DNA from: Chalara sp. BL73
Lineage: Eukaryota; Ascomycota; Leotiomycetes; Helotiales
Direction: 5' to 3'
Length of the DNA stretch: 64,000 nt
Assembly: GCA_918026815.1 (NCBI GenBank)
Contig: CAKJVC010000068.1
Coordinates: forward strand, 1,922,001 to 1,986,000
Below, in pieces: positions 10,744 through 21,011 of the stretch. The translations under genes and the position numbers were made by a program. The notes under the pieces were generated by a model. It worked only from the letters and a program-made list of their open reading frames with translations. It ran no database searches and had not been told where the DNA came from. Each line of letters begins with the position of its first letter. Within the stretch, counting starts at the first letter, position 1.

Positions 10744-11306
10744 TATCTCAAAGTCCTGACTGACTACGTATCTAAAATTGGTGGTGCTGAGTAAAGATAA
10801 GGTAAAGTCGAGGCAAAACTTAATCGGAAATGTGAACCTTGGGAAACAATGTTGATGGAAAGATGAGAGATGGGATTGTTAAAATAACTGAGAGGTAGTA
10901 TAGGTAGGAGCGTCCAAATTAATACTTCTTGCCGCGAAATCACGTCCAGTATAATGCCAGGAAGTGGCGACTACATGTAGGCCACCACTTCAAGACAGAG
11001 AGTTCTTTCCCTGATACACCCCATCATAACCTGCCACAGGCTCACTCATTTGGTGAAAAACAAACTGTGCAAGCCTGGAATTTCTATAAAGTCGAATCCC
11101 GGAAAGATTGACAACCTGCAACAAAGCGCCTACAGCACCTTCATACCCACTATAAACCCCCGAGTTAGTTTGCTTCTCTATTCAGATTCTAGATTTAGAG
11201 AATATTTCAGGGATCTTGATACATTTAAGACAGCAATAAATTAGTTCCTGTAATTTGCCTTGATAGCACCAAAATTCCTCAAGCATTCAAAACAGGGAGT
11301 ATGTCT
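10744..11306. other. Intergenic region, no gene seen
   Basis: Two overlapping short plus-strand frames (10929-11111, 11050-11244) have no recognisable content. The stretch lies between the promoter of the phosphorylase-like gene and the 3' end of the dCTP deaminase-like fragment. Confidence 0.5.
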
Positions 11307-11720
11307 CTAGTAAGCATACCTGTCCATGACGCCGGCACTTAAAAGTGCACCAGATCTGAAAAGCGAGCTGCGGACGAAAAGCTGACCCATAACATCGAGA
11401 GGAACCGAGACAGTCTCGTTGAACTCAACGAGGTAAGAACCCAAGGGTAAATTTATATATTCGTGGCTGGCTTCAGTTTGTTGATTGATTGCGCTTGGTC
11501 TCTTAAGGTCTCGATCCAGTCGGGAGGGACGCTGAAAGGGAATTTCCTGAGTAGGTGCTACCGAACGTAAAGTGTTGTCAAAGTCAATTGCTCCGTGAGA
11601 TGTCCACTTAAGAACTCTTTTCAGCGTCAAGTCGACACCGCATGGCTGGCTTTGTAGAGCTGGAGATAGGGTATTGTTGATGATTTTACGGGCGATGAGT
11701 GCGCGGCCAGGGATTATCAT
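11307..11720 (-). pseudogene. dCTP deaminase / dUTPase-fold protein, C-terminally truncated
   Basis: The frame starts MIIPGRALIARKII, as in dCTP deaminases. It carries QPCGVDLTLKRVLKW, IDFDN, LPLGSYLVEFNETVSVPLDVMG and FVRSSLFRSGALLSAGVMD, all characteristic of the dCTP deaminase/dUTPase superfamily (family knowledge). The final conserved block (DxGYxGxLGxxL and the C-terminal tail, ~45 residues) is missing. After GVMD the frame either stops at once or, using a GTATGC donor at 11320 and an acceptor ~42 bases on, continues with about 10 residues (NFGAIKANYRN) that vaguely resemble the lost block before a stop. I infer a decayed or truncated gene. Intact proteins hydrolyse or deaminate deoxynucleotide triphosphates to limit dUTP. 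Confidence 0.6.
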
Positions 11721-13319
11721 TCTCTGATAATTTCAAGTCTTATAATACGCCTCTGGCAACTAATGCTATGTCTCCGGTTTTGGCGCTGCACCTTTGCTTC
11801 TCGTGTTCTGATGTTAACGATAGCATTCAAATTAGACTTTTGGTGCGTATTGGTTACTAGGACGAGGTTGCTGCCAAGGCCTCATCTTTCAAAGCTCCAC
11901 TTTTCTACATGACATACGAACCAGAAATTCTCGCAGTTATTGATAGAAGGCTGATAACTATTGTGAAGAATTACGCCGCTTTCGAACTTTGATCTCATCC
12001 TCTCAAAAGAGCCCACTTTATATGTTGTTTCAGTGGCCTTCTAGCTTAGTTATCAGCTATATGACAGATGTCCCTCTTGATGATTCTACCGCAACTTAGC
12101 ACCACGCAAATAGGCAAATCTGGGGGCAAGAATATGAGTGGATTGGTCTCCAGGCTCCAAAATTCCAGGAAAGCCAAGAAATATGCAATGGGATACGTAT
12201 TGACGAGATATTAGGAGGAGAGTTCTGCCTGCTAAGCGACTAATTTGTCGCGATCGCTCTGCTTTTAGACAGTCTATACTTCGCTTTCGCAACCTGGATT
12301 TCGAAACCTCGTCCTTGTAGTTGGCTTTTTATCTCTCCTAAATTAATATCCAGAAGTTGATTTTCGGGAATTTTTATATTCACTGTATGCTTGGTTCATG
12401 AGCCGTCATTGTAATGTAAAAAATCAGACTGCAACCTTGGCGCAATTATAAGGGCAATCAAAATGACCTTATAATTTTTCATACCCATAAGCAGACTTTC
12501 ATATGTTATAATGAATCATCACATCAAGCTTTTCCCGTAAATAGTCTCTTCGACCTCCCGAACTTCATACCATCTCTTCTTTTTGTTAACCCCCCTAGCG
12601 AGGACTTCGGGCGAACTCTCGTGTATTTTCTATGTGACCATCGCCCTCTCCGAACAAATATGATACTCAGCGTCTACGTTTCACACTCCGTCTCCATATT
12701 CTTGCCATTGCGACGATAACTGCGAGCGAGATTTCATAGTGACAATCAACTATATAACACTCAGAGCATCACAACTCGGCTCGGATCGAGCTTGAGATCG
12801 GAATTGGTTATCCTGCCTAGCTTCATTGAGATCTGGAGGTTTGTAAGATGCAGTGTACAAACATGCAGCAAAGCCCACAATGTTCACAGTTTCAGGAAAA
12901 CAGGAAAATATGTCTCATTTGCGTTACACCACGATTGCTAGTGTCACACATCAGGTGAAGACGCGAATATACTGAAGTGTTGTGCATGTAGGCATACCTA
13001 GTTGGCCAGTGAGGCAGTCCTATGGCTTCGAGAAGTTGAAGCAGTTCTAAAGAGGAATTCAGATTGAGCAGAGGGGAAGGATATGAAGGGCTTAGTCCTA
13101 TAGGCCGTAGAGAGGAGAGGAATTGACACATGGTAGGAATTGGTGAGTTACGGATTGTCACTTCCAAGTAGTATCGAGATAACAAGTAGTTATTCCGAAA
13201 TTTGTAAGTGTTGAGATGATAATCATAGCTTATGGAACTATGATTGATATTATGACACCAGGAGGAAATGGCATATCCAAGCTCCGCAAAAAGTAAATAT
13301 AAATGGATTGCCTGACCCT
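11721..13319. other. Gene-poor AT-rich region
   Basis: About 1.6 kb with only short open frames (12086-12292 and 12892-13185, minus strand) that show no recognisable protein. No RNA gene or repeat was found. Confidence 0.5.
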
Positions 13320-13740
13320 GATGTGGTAAAGTCCCTCAATACATTGGAAATGCTATTTGCTCGGTTCTTCTTGGTATTAGCCTAAGCAACTGTATGAGGC
13401 ATATCAGTCTCAATGTCAACAATAATTAAGACATTCGAAATACGTTGTTTCATACAGTTCCAACCGCCAATATCCCAGATCGTTGTATGGTGGCCTTCTC
13501 ATGTTCAATGTGAATAGGCTTTGATACATCGGAGATATAAGTATCTACAGCTTATGTTCCGCCGATAGCGCAAAGAAATTTATGGTGGACTTTGCGTGTT
13601 CAATGTTGACAATATTTGATACACTGGAAATACAGAGACTTGTAGACCTACGGCGGCCAAAGTTGTAAGGAACCTTCAGGATATCTCGAATTTTTTAATG
13701 TTGACAGTCTTTGGTGCATTGGTATTTGCCTGGAGCAGTG
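13320..13740. repeat. Degenerate tandem repeat, period ~95 bp, about five copies
   Basis: A motif of the type (t)caatgt(t)gac...tttgatACAtTGGAAAt recurs with near-constant spacing. The anchor word (acattggaaa and variants acattcgaaa, acatcggaga, acactggaaa, gcattggtat) begins at about 13341, 13431, 13526, 13621 and 13716, so the spacing is 90, 95, 95 and 95. A second shared word, tatggtggNcttt, precedes copies three and four. The copies have diverged strongly, so the array is old. A period of 95 is not a multiple of three, so the array is not simply an intact repeat protein. Confidence 0.65.
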
Positions 13741-13983
13741 AGATTTAACACAATTGAACCTCTGCCACCTCCCATACACTGCTACACCGCGAAAACTAAA
13801 TTCGGAAATTTAAAATTGAAAGTTCAGTAATGGATGTTAATTCTTGAGATACATGTTAAATATTGTTGTACATATCCAAGTTTTGGAAATGAGGGACATT
13901 CTTGCGACAATTGTAAGATTGGAGCTGAATTTTGGGTTATATATTTTGGTAAGCGAAATTTTGTTCAAGCATCAAACAAATCA

Positions 13984-14078
13984 GCGTTTGTGGTTTAGTG
14001 GTAAAATCGATCCTTGCCATCTAGTGTAACCCACTTCGCAACATGGATTGGCCCCGGGTTCGATTCCCGGCGAACGCA
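13984..14078 (+). tRNA. tRNA-Gly (anticodon GCC) with an intron
   Basis: The acceptor stem GCGTTTG pairs with CGAACGC (one T-G wobble). A box TGGTTTAGTGG and B box GGTTCGATTCC are both present, and the T arm CCGGG TTCGATT CCCGG is perfect. The anticodon stem GATCC pairs with GGATT once an intron of about 24 bases (14020-14043) is removed; it sits one base 3' of the anticodon, the canonical position. The loop then reads TTGCCAT, giving anticodon GCC for glycine. A T-run (ctcttttg, from 14082) follows as pol III terminator. The gene lies just downstream of the ~95-bp repeat array. Confidence 0.93.
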
Positions 14079-14583
14079 ATTCTCTTTTGTTCAGTATGAG
14101 CAAACTTTTTTAGAGACGGTGACGGTGTTACCATGGTTTTTGCTGTTGAAATAGCTCTTCCTTTTAACGAGCCTGTCAGTGGGGCGTTTAACCAATGTGA
14201 TTTGAATCAGTTTGCCGAGAGTGATGAATGTTCTTGGCACAAACATTCCTTCACCTAACTTCGTCCGATACATTTAGGATGGTTTTTTAAACACTAAAAT
14301 GAATACGTCACATCACCAAGGCCGATTTTCTTTCTTGTGTTTTTCTCCGCTTGTCATAGTTTAATGTAGACTATATACCGGCTTAATTCGAAATCTGGTT
14401 AACGCTATATCCTTGCCAGCAGCAAGATCTTCAATGCAACTTCAAAAGTGAGTTATTCCGCTATTCGTCTCATGTGTCATTACTTCGTGTCTAAAGTTAT
14501 TGTACAATCCAAATCACAGATATCCTAACATGAACTCCGCCTGCTATGAACCCAATCCAAAGGCTACAAATCCCAGTCCCAAA
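14079..14583. other. Intergenic, tRNA terminator and 3' flank of next gene
   Basis: It holds the tRNA terminator. Nothing else is supported; the minus-strand frame 14091-14273 has no recognisable content. Confidence 0.5.
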
Positions 14584-15159
14584 TTACCACATCCGTCTCC
14601 TATACCCTCTGAAACCCTCTTCCTCGCTCCCGTCTGTGAGCTCTGCTTTAATCTTTTTTCTCCTTTCTGCTCTGCTTAATGGTTGTTCCTGCGCAAGCGT
14701 ATCTTTCTTACTCTCCTTCCCCAACTCACTCAAGAATGCTTTCTCTTCGGGCGACAAATCATAACGACGCGGATCTTCGACCTGCGTTCTTTTTCTTCGT
14801 CTTCCAGCCGCAGCCGGCCTTGGCTGTTCCAGTGGTATCTGTTCAGTCGTAGGCGTATTTTGCGCATCCGCAATAGTGTCCTTAACTTCCACTACAATTC
14901 CCTCTTGCCTGGGACTCGGTTTTGCAAATTGTGAAGGCAGGTACAATTTCGCTTCTGGAGGCGGCGGTTCCCTCGGTTTTATTGCCGCCCGTAGATCTCG
15001 TAGAGTTTGTTGTTGAAGAGCATAACCGCAGAAGAAGAGCGCTGATGTGAACATGAAGACTGTCTTTCTTTAGCCAAACCGATTAAGTATTGATGCATAA
15101 TACGCACTGATGAAGGATGATATCGCGACAGAAACCTGACTGGCTGTCAGAAGTACCAT
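14584..15159 (-). CDS. Conserved fungal small membrane protein of unknown function
   Basis: Two exons: 15159-15108 and 15059-14584, joined across a 48-base intron (ATCA|GTGCGT ... GACAG). The product has 175 residues beginning MVLLTASQVSVAISSF. Splicing joins IISSF-type residues to FMFTSALFFCGYALQQQTLRDL, which creates one continuous N-terminal hydrophobic segment (about residues 5-35). This strongly supports the intron and the start. The rest is hydrophilic: Pro-rich (REPPPPEAK), basic (AAAGRRRKR) and charged C-terminal helices. I take it as a single-pass membrane protein of a lineage-conserved type without known function. Organelle is not readable; a small protein with one N-terminal helix and a basic tail could be mitochondrial or ER. 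Confidence 0.75.
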
Positions 15160-15580
15160 TTTTGTATTTTTTTAATTCATACAATGGTTTATTCTCGAGT
15201 TTTGCTATGATCGATGCTGATGTGGTTTGAAGCATGGTTGACGAGGCTGATTATTGGGATGTCAACAGAGGGGAGTTCTCATGGCAACGGACCCACTTTG
15301 AGGATGTAGCAAACTTGGAAATCCCACGACAAGTCCCTCAAACATTTGGATAAATGTTACTCAAGCCTGAATTCAGCGGTAGTATCTAGGATGAGCAGTG
15401 TCAGTTTGTCGTGCATAATACTATTTGCCTGCGAAATCCCTATTTTACTCAACTGTTCAGAAACGGGGAATGCAAGGCTGACAAGGCTGGGCCACAAGCT
15501 GAACTTGGTTTATCAGGCGGTGACGTCTTGACTTGAGGACAACATTATGACCTGACTATTTACTAGTCATAAGGGTTCCA
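15160..15580. promoter_or_regulatory. Shared upstream region between divergent genes
   Basis: It separates the start of the minus-strand membrane-protein gene from the start of the plus-strand 5-phosphatase gene, so it should carry both promoters. No specific site was recognised. Confidence 0.45.
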
Positions 15581-16894
15581 ATGGCAGATCTTAGTCTCTA
15601 TATCGTGACCTTCAATTGCGGTAGAGAGTACATAAATGTCGATGCATTTGCCTCCCAGCTCTTCAGAGGCCTTGCTCATGCAAAATTACCAGACCTGCTT
15701 GTTCTCTCCCTCCAAGAGATAGCACCAGTTGCACCATCTCTCATTGGCGGCTCGTTTCTTGTTCCGTACTTTAACAAATTTCACGATGCTGTCAAAAGCG
15801 CTGCCAGGAAATTGTCAGATGCACCGGAAACTTATACCGCAGTAGTAGCGCGGAATGTAGGAATGATCGGGCTCATGGTCTTCGCAAAAGATGCAGCAGC
15901 CATACAAGACTTGGAGACGGGAGGGGTGGGGTTAGGAGCATCAACATTAGGAAACAAAGCGGCTGTTGGAGCACGATTCAGATATGGTAGCGGAGCTTCC
16001 TCCACCGAGCTGACCCTTATCGCTGCACATTTGGCTGCAGGGGAGGCAGCACTGCAACGAAGAAACGAGGACTGGAAGAGCATTGTGCGCGGTTTAGTAT
16101 TCTCCTCAGCCTCTCAAGAGGGAACGAATGCTACTTCACTATCAGCCCCCAGCGAAGAACGTCCTCTCCTCTCGATATCTCCTCAAGCCGCCTCGATTTA
16201 TAAGTCAACATCCCATCTCTTTCTCGCAGGCGACTTAAACTATCGAACTTCTATTATTGGACCTTCATCAACAGACCATTTAAACCTGTTTCCCCAGCCA
16301 CATCATGACAAGTCATCGCCACAGCATTACTCCTCACTCTTCGAGAACGACCAACTGAACCAAGAAATCGCTGCGGGAAATACATGCCATGGCTTGATCG
16401 AGGCTCCAGTCACTTTTCCACCGACGTATAAATATGATTCCAAAGAGCCTTTCCTCACTGACGATGAAGATCTGGCAAGGTGGCATTGGGCAACGCATAG
16501 ATGGCCAAGTTGGTGTGATCGGATTTTGTGGCTCGATATACCTTCTTGGATGAAAGAACAACACCCCAAGGCAAAAATCACTGCGCATAAATACTCTGCA
16601 CTTCCCCTATTTCCCACCTCGGATCACCGTGCGGTTACCCTCGATGTCTCAGTGCCATTAATACCTATACCGGAGCCAAGTGAGGCGATCGCAGACGACA
16701 AAGATCCAAGAATTCAGCCGCCTTATGACATTGATATAGATTGGAAGAGCAAACTTGAGAGCGGCAGGAGACTGGAGCTACTTGTAGGATTTGCAGCATA
16801 TTTTACAACAACTCCGGAAGGTGCCACAGCCCTTTTTGCCTTACTTGCAGGCACTGTTGGAGCCTATTTTGCTCTTAGAGCGATTTTACTTTGA
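15581..16894 (+). CDS. INP54: Tail-anchored inositol polyphosphate 5-phosphatase (Inp54-like)
   Basis: An intronless gene of 437 codons in the endonuclease/exonuclease/phosphatase fold. Motifs include VTFNCGRE at the N-terminus, LSLQEIAP (metal-binding Glu), FLAGDLNYR, PTYKYD, the 5-phosphatase signature RWPSWCDRIL and SDHRAV near the end of the catalytic domain. A hydrophobic stretch at residues ~415-437 (ATALFALLAGTVGAYFALRAILL) ends the protein, which is the architecture of yeast Inp54, anchored in the ER by its C-terminal tail. The family removes the 5-phosphate from PI(4,5)P2. The active-site motifs are intact, so an active enzyme facing the cytosol is expected. Confidence 0.9.
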   Translation: MADLSLYIVTFNCGREYINVDAFASQLFRGLAHAKLPDLLVLSLQEIAPVAPSLIGGSFLVPYFNKFHDAVKSAARKLSDAPETYTAVVARNVGMIGLMVFAKDAAAIQDLETGGVGLGASTLGNKAAVGARFRYGSGASSTELTLIAAHLAAGEAALQRRNEDWKSIVRGLVFSSASQEGTNATSLSAPSEERPLLSISPQAASIYKSTSHLFLAGDLNYRTSIIGPSSTDHLNLFPQPHHDKSSPQHYSSLFENDQLNQEIAAGNTCHGLIEAPVTFPPTYKYDSKEPFLTDDEDLARWHWATHRWPSWCDRILWLDIPSWMKEQHPKAKITAHKYSALPLFPTSDHRAVTLDVSVPLIPIPEPSEAIADDKDPRIQPPYDIDIDWKSKLESGRRLELLVGFAAYFTTTPEGATALFALLAGTVGAYFALRAILL

Positions 16895-18180
16895 TGTAGC
16901 AATTTCCATGCATAACGATAATAATACGCCATACATCGCTCACTGCCAGTCCATTGTAGAGCTTCAGCTGTTCTCGAAGTATCAGTCGGAGCTTAAACTT
17001 CATTTTCCCATTGTGATCAGTGTTCACGATTCTCCGATCTTTCTTTAGAATTAGCAAGGTAACGCCATCCTGAGTCTATACGTTGTGTTCATTTATGTCT
17101 CTGGCTTATTCTGCTCCTCTTTATTTTTTTTGTTCTAGCTAGCCTTGACCTAGTTAGAGGTTAATAGACGGTTAATCACGCCTCGATATCGACCCCTCCT
17201 TGTGAAAGCTTGTTTAGGGTACGCCAGGATTCTAATTGTAACCAGACTCTATTGCACAGTCAATCTCTCTCAGCGAGTATAGTGACCACTCGCTGGTCTC
17301 GAGCCTGGTTTTCAAAGTCCTCCATTTCATAGTTTACTTACTCCCGCATATGGTTACGCAATCTAGATAGGAGGCGTCAGAATCTTTTATTGCCAAGATT
17401 TCTATAGAGAATGAGAAAAAAGCCTACTTCATTATCGAATCAACTTAAGTTCGAGAGTTATCTCTGAGCAAAATATTACAACACATAGAAGATTACACAA
17501 ACATAAGACCTCGGACCCAGCCGCTCGAACTACTAGGGTAATAAACTTTTGTAACTCTTAAGGTGGTGTGTCTCTTTACTAATTCACCAAGATCGAACTT
17601 AAGAAGCATATCAAACTCTCTCATATGTCTGCGAAGTTAGCAGCGATATAAGAGCGCAATTGTAAACTACGAGAGCGAATAGTTGATTATTTACCATCAC
17701 GCTGAATCTACATAATACTCTGAGAGATCTTGGGTGATCATACAAATCATACAAGGTAAAAAACAAGCTCTTCTGGATAATCAAGAAGATGTCTAAACCG
17801 ATCAGAGGTTGCCAAATGGGAGAAATCTATAACAATACAATCCAAGCAATCAGTTATATCTAGAGACATCGAATAATCAAGGACCTGATACTGCAGCTGC
17901 ATAAGCACTAGTAGCTATCAGTTTACTGGCCCCTTTTCTCTTCGGCTACGACATGAGCAGGTATCTTGGCGCCAAGAGCTGCGGGAACCCCTCACTGAGC
18001 TGGGCTTAGAGCATTCCACAGAAAGGAAACCAGCAACCACCAGTGAGGCATGATGTAGATATCTCTCTCCCTGTCTCCCTCACGGGCGCAGAGCAACGAT
18101 CCTCAATATATGAAATGCCATTTGCCCTGTGTACCCCAAGCTTTTGCACCACCCGCAGTGCGCAAGCACATGTCTTGACC
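16895..18180. other. Gene-poor region
   Basis: About 1.3 kb of AT-rich sequence with stops in all frames and no recognisable gene. The last ~150 bases precede the next gene and include an in-frame upstream ATG at 18043 that is not preferred as the start. Confidence 0.5.
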
Positions 18181-18889
18181 ATGGATCCCCCACCATACAC
18201 CTCTCGCCCACATCTACCCCTCGACCCGGAAACAGCTTCGATTCGTTCCGCAGCACCACCTTATACCAGCTATCTCCCTCCATACCCTTCCCCTACCCGG
18301 CACGACGGCCTGCCGCCCATCCTCCCACCTTCGCAATCCCTTTCTCGCGCGTCAACCTTGCCTTCCCTCTCCAGCTTCCGGCCGCCCGCCGCGCTACCAA
18401 ATCCCACGACAAGACAATACCATGCCGTCGCCTCTCGTCGCGCCTCTGTGCGCTCCACGCAGGAACAGCTCACCCTTCTTTCTGCCGCTTTACAGGGCGA
18501 AGACGCCATCGAGACGCTGAGGCGGAGGATGGACGCCGAAGCGCGGGAGCGAGATATACGGACGTTGGAGGACCCGTGGTTGGTGGGGGAGGTGGCGGCG
18601 AGGAGCGCGAGAGAGGAGAGGTTGAGGAGGGAGGAAGGCTGGAGTGTGTTGGAGAGGGAGGATTGCCGGTGGGATTGGTTGCTTGGTATGTTGCGTCCTT
18701 TTGTTGATGGACTCGGTTAGGAAGCCGGATATTTCTTATGGACAGAGCTAATTATTCGTAGCGCAGATGAGCGATTGGGAGGAGCGTGACAAGAGCTGGA
18801 AGAGGTTCAGACAAGGGGTTGAGGGCGTGAAGAGGAGTAGGCTCGCCAAAAGGTTTGGGATGCGGAGGGAGGGTGGAAGAACGGCTTGA
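18181..18889 (+). CDS. Conserved Pezizomycotina protein of unknown function
   Basis: Two exons, 18181-18685 and 18762-18889, with intron GTATGT...CGTAG in phase 1. The product has 210 residues. The start is the ATG at 18181 (MDPPPYTSRPHLP); the 46 upstream in-frame residues look like translated leader. The N-terminal half is Pro- and Ser-rich and disordered, with repeated PPYTS. The C-terminal half is a charged helix rich in Arg and Glu (ARSAREERLRREEGW), then DWLLAQMSDWEERDKSWKRFR across the splice site and a basic end (RRK-type). This pattern of PPYT tail plus RWDW...DWEERxxSWxxFR recurs in filamentous ascomycetes; its function is unknown to me. Confidence 0.75.
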
Positions 18890-19039
18890 GGTGCACGCAG
18901 CACTGGATGATTTGTGGTATATTGGCGTTGGATGGATATAATGATAAATGGGCTAGGCTCCCTTTGGAGGGAGGGGGAATAATATTTGGCAATTAACTTC
19001 TCAATAATTATTTGTGACCTGAGGGCTTGTTATTGCCAG

Positions 19040-21011
19040 CTACGCAGACTTTGCCTCATCTTTCCCATACTTCCCAATATACTCATCCACAAGTCGCCCA
19101 TAGTCATTCGCCCAGACCGGCGCAAATAAGTCTTTAAGCCAGCACCTAAGATGGCTCTTTGGACCAAGCTGTTCTAGTAACCCGTCTGTATACCCAAGAA
19201 GATCAAATGTCGTATTATTCCCCTCCACACCCATACTTAAATACCTCCTCCCACACCAGGTTGTGAACAATGTAACCTCCTTCTCCTGCTCCTTTTGACT
19301 CGGAACATCTAGCTGCCCATCGAAATACGCAGTTGCCCACATCGCCTGACATTGCACCACTGAGAAATAATTCACTACCACCACCTGCCTGGTAAAAGCG
19401 ATGGAACGATCCGAGGAATCGGAGATTGGCACGATATTCTTGTAAAGGCGGGAGTTAAGGTAGGTGGACGTTGGTAGTGTAGAGGCGGGTTAGCGAGGAT
19501 CGGGAACGAAGCAAGAACTTCTTCGCCCGCGGCTGCTTCCAGCGTTGTCCAGTTGGCTTTCTCTGATGGCGTCTCGTCCTTAGGGGGGTGCGGAAGCCCT
19601 AGCAGTGCATTCTGCTCCGGCGTGAAGAATTGGAGGGAGCGTGCCTATCTCTGTCCCACATAGGATGACGTCGCTTGGAATCTTCACGCCGGTTTTGAGA
19701 CAGACTTGCCCTCCCTCAAGATGAGAGATGTCGCCGCAATGAACTTTGATGTGTTCTGCGACAGTGCCATAGAAGTCCTTCTGGTTCAGGAGTCCACCGG
19801 TGCCATTTTGCCAGAATAGCCTGCAATATATCAGATATAGGTGCAACATGAGGGGTGTAACGGACGGCGAATGTGGCGTCAGCTTGCTGAAGTTATTCTC
19901 GCTTGTTCTGCCTTCAAAATATACTTCGGTGCGTACTTCGTCATCAATTTTCTTCCAGAAAGAAGTCATCAGCTTGACGCCTAGACCCGAGGAATGCAAG
20001 AACCTCATCCACCATGAGTCGCCATTCAGATATGAGAGTGCGAATATAGCAGCCACTCCTGTCATTCCGATTTCAAAAGCATTCTTATAGGGGCCTTTCC
20101 CTTCTGGAGAAAGAAAGAAGCCTGGACCTATAGTATCGGATTCCTTGACTACCCAGTTTACGGTCTTACCGGCTTTGACAACAGAGTAGGCTGTATCACC
20201 TGACGATTTTTCGGCACCGAGAGCGGTGATATTCCGTGCTTCTGGAGGGGGTAGTACATTCGACGATCCGAAATCTTCTTGATGAATTATGGATCCGTTA
20301 AAGACTTCTCGGCTAGGGAGGTCTGGCATATTAGCAATTGAAGGTAGCCCGCTGGCAACAAATAGCTTGGGTGCATGGAATATCGATCCTGTCTGGTCGA
20401 GCCTACTCAGGGCCGTAATGATCCATTGTCCATCGACCTTGAAAACTGATCTGACCTCCGTCGATAATATAATTCTGTCTCTTAAGGTCGGGCCCCAATA
20501 AATTTGATGATTAACGTAGCTCTCAAGATACTTGGTAGTATGTTTTTGGCTCTGAAAAACTCATAGAATAGGCCGTTGTCCGGCGGGCGTGACATTGATA
20601 TATCAGGAAACTATATCAAACATTAATTTGATTTTATCTTCAATTACAATCTTTCAACTCGCAGAAATAATTTTGAATTATTCTCAGTAGTGAAAGAGAA
20701 GCCCATACCTCTGCCATCCCTACAGTCCACTGTGTCCAAAAGGAATCATATACTCGTCCTATTATAGACCAAGTCAAACTGATCTCTGGAAATCCGGTAT
20801 AACATACTCGAGTTCCGGGTTCCTCCAACGCAATTGCCCCGGTCGAGAATAGTCAGCCAGGCATTTAGGTGTATGTCGAGATAGAATTTTGCAGCATATA
20901 CCCCGGATATCCCTATTTGAATTCGTTCAGAAATATTGGCTGGCTAGGCCAGGCTATATGTGATTTACCTGCTCCAATGATAATCACGTCGTGTTTCGCC
21001 TCGTTGCCCAT
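19040..21011 (-). pseudogene. Flavin-containing monooxygenase, degraded by three frameshifts
   Basis: The gene starts MGNEAKHDVIIIGAG at 21011. After the first intron (20968 downwards) it continues ISGVYAAKFYLDIH, which completes the FAD-binding GxGxxG. A second intron with a GTATGT donor separates GGTRNS from RRVYDSFWTQWTVGMAE, and a third leads to FPDISMSRPPDN. Then the frame is lost: near 20560 a one-base deficit in a run of five A splits FFRAK from HTTKYLE; near 19630 one base shifts VILCGTEIGTLPP to TPEQNALLGL; near 19460 another shift separates ILANPPLHY from LNSRLYKNIVP. The frame then ends at 19040. All parts are in the order of an intact FMO of ~600 residues, so this is a recent pseudogene. 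Intact members oxygenate amines, sulphides or ketones with NADPH. Confidence 0.85.

Noticed and set aside
13320..13740. The ~95-bp array as an intact ankyrin, TPR or LRR gene
   Set aside because: Stops occur in all frames and the period is not a multiple of three.
20700..20835. Apparent frameshift after GGT in the FMO pseudogene
   Set aside because: A GTATGT donor and a TATAATAG acceptor with matching phase join GGTRNS to RRVYDSFWTQW, so it is an intron and not a break. Only three real frameshifts remain.
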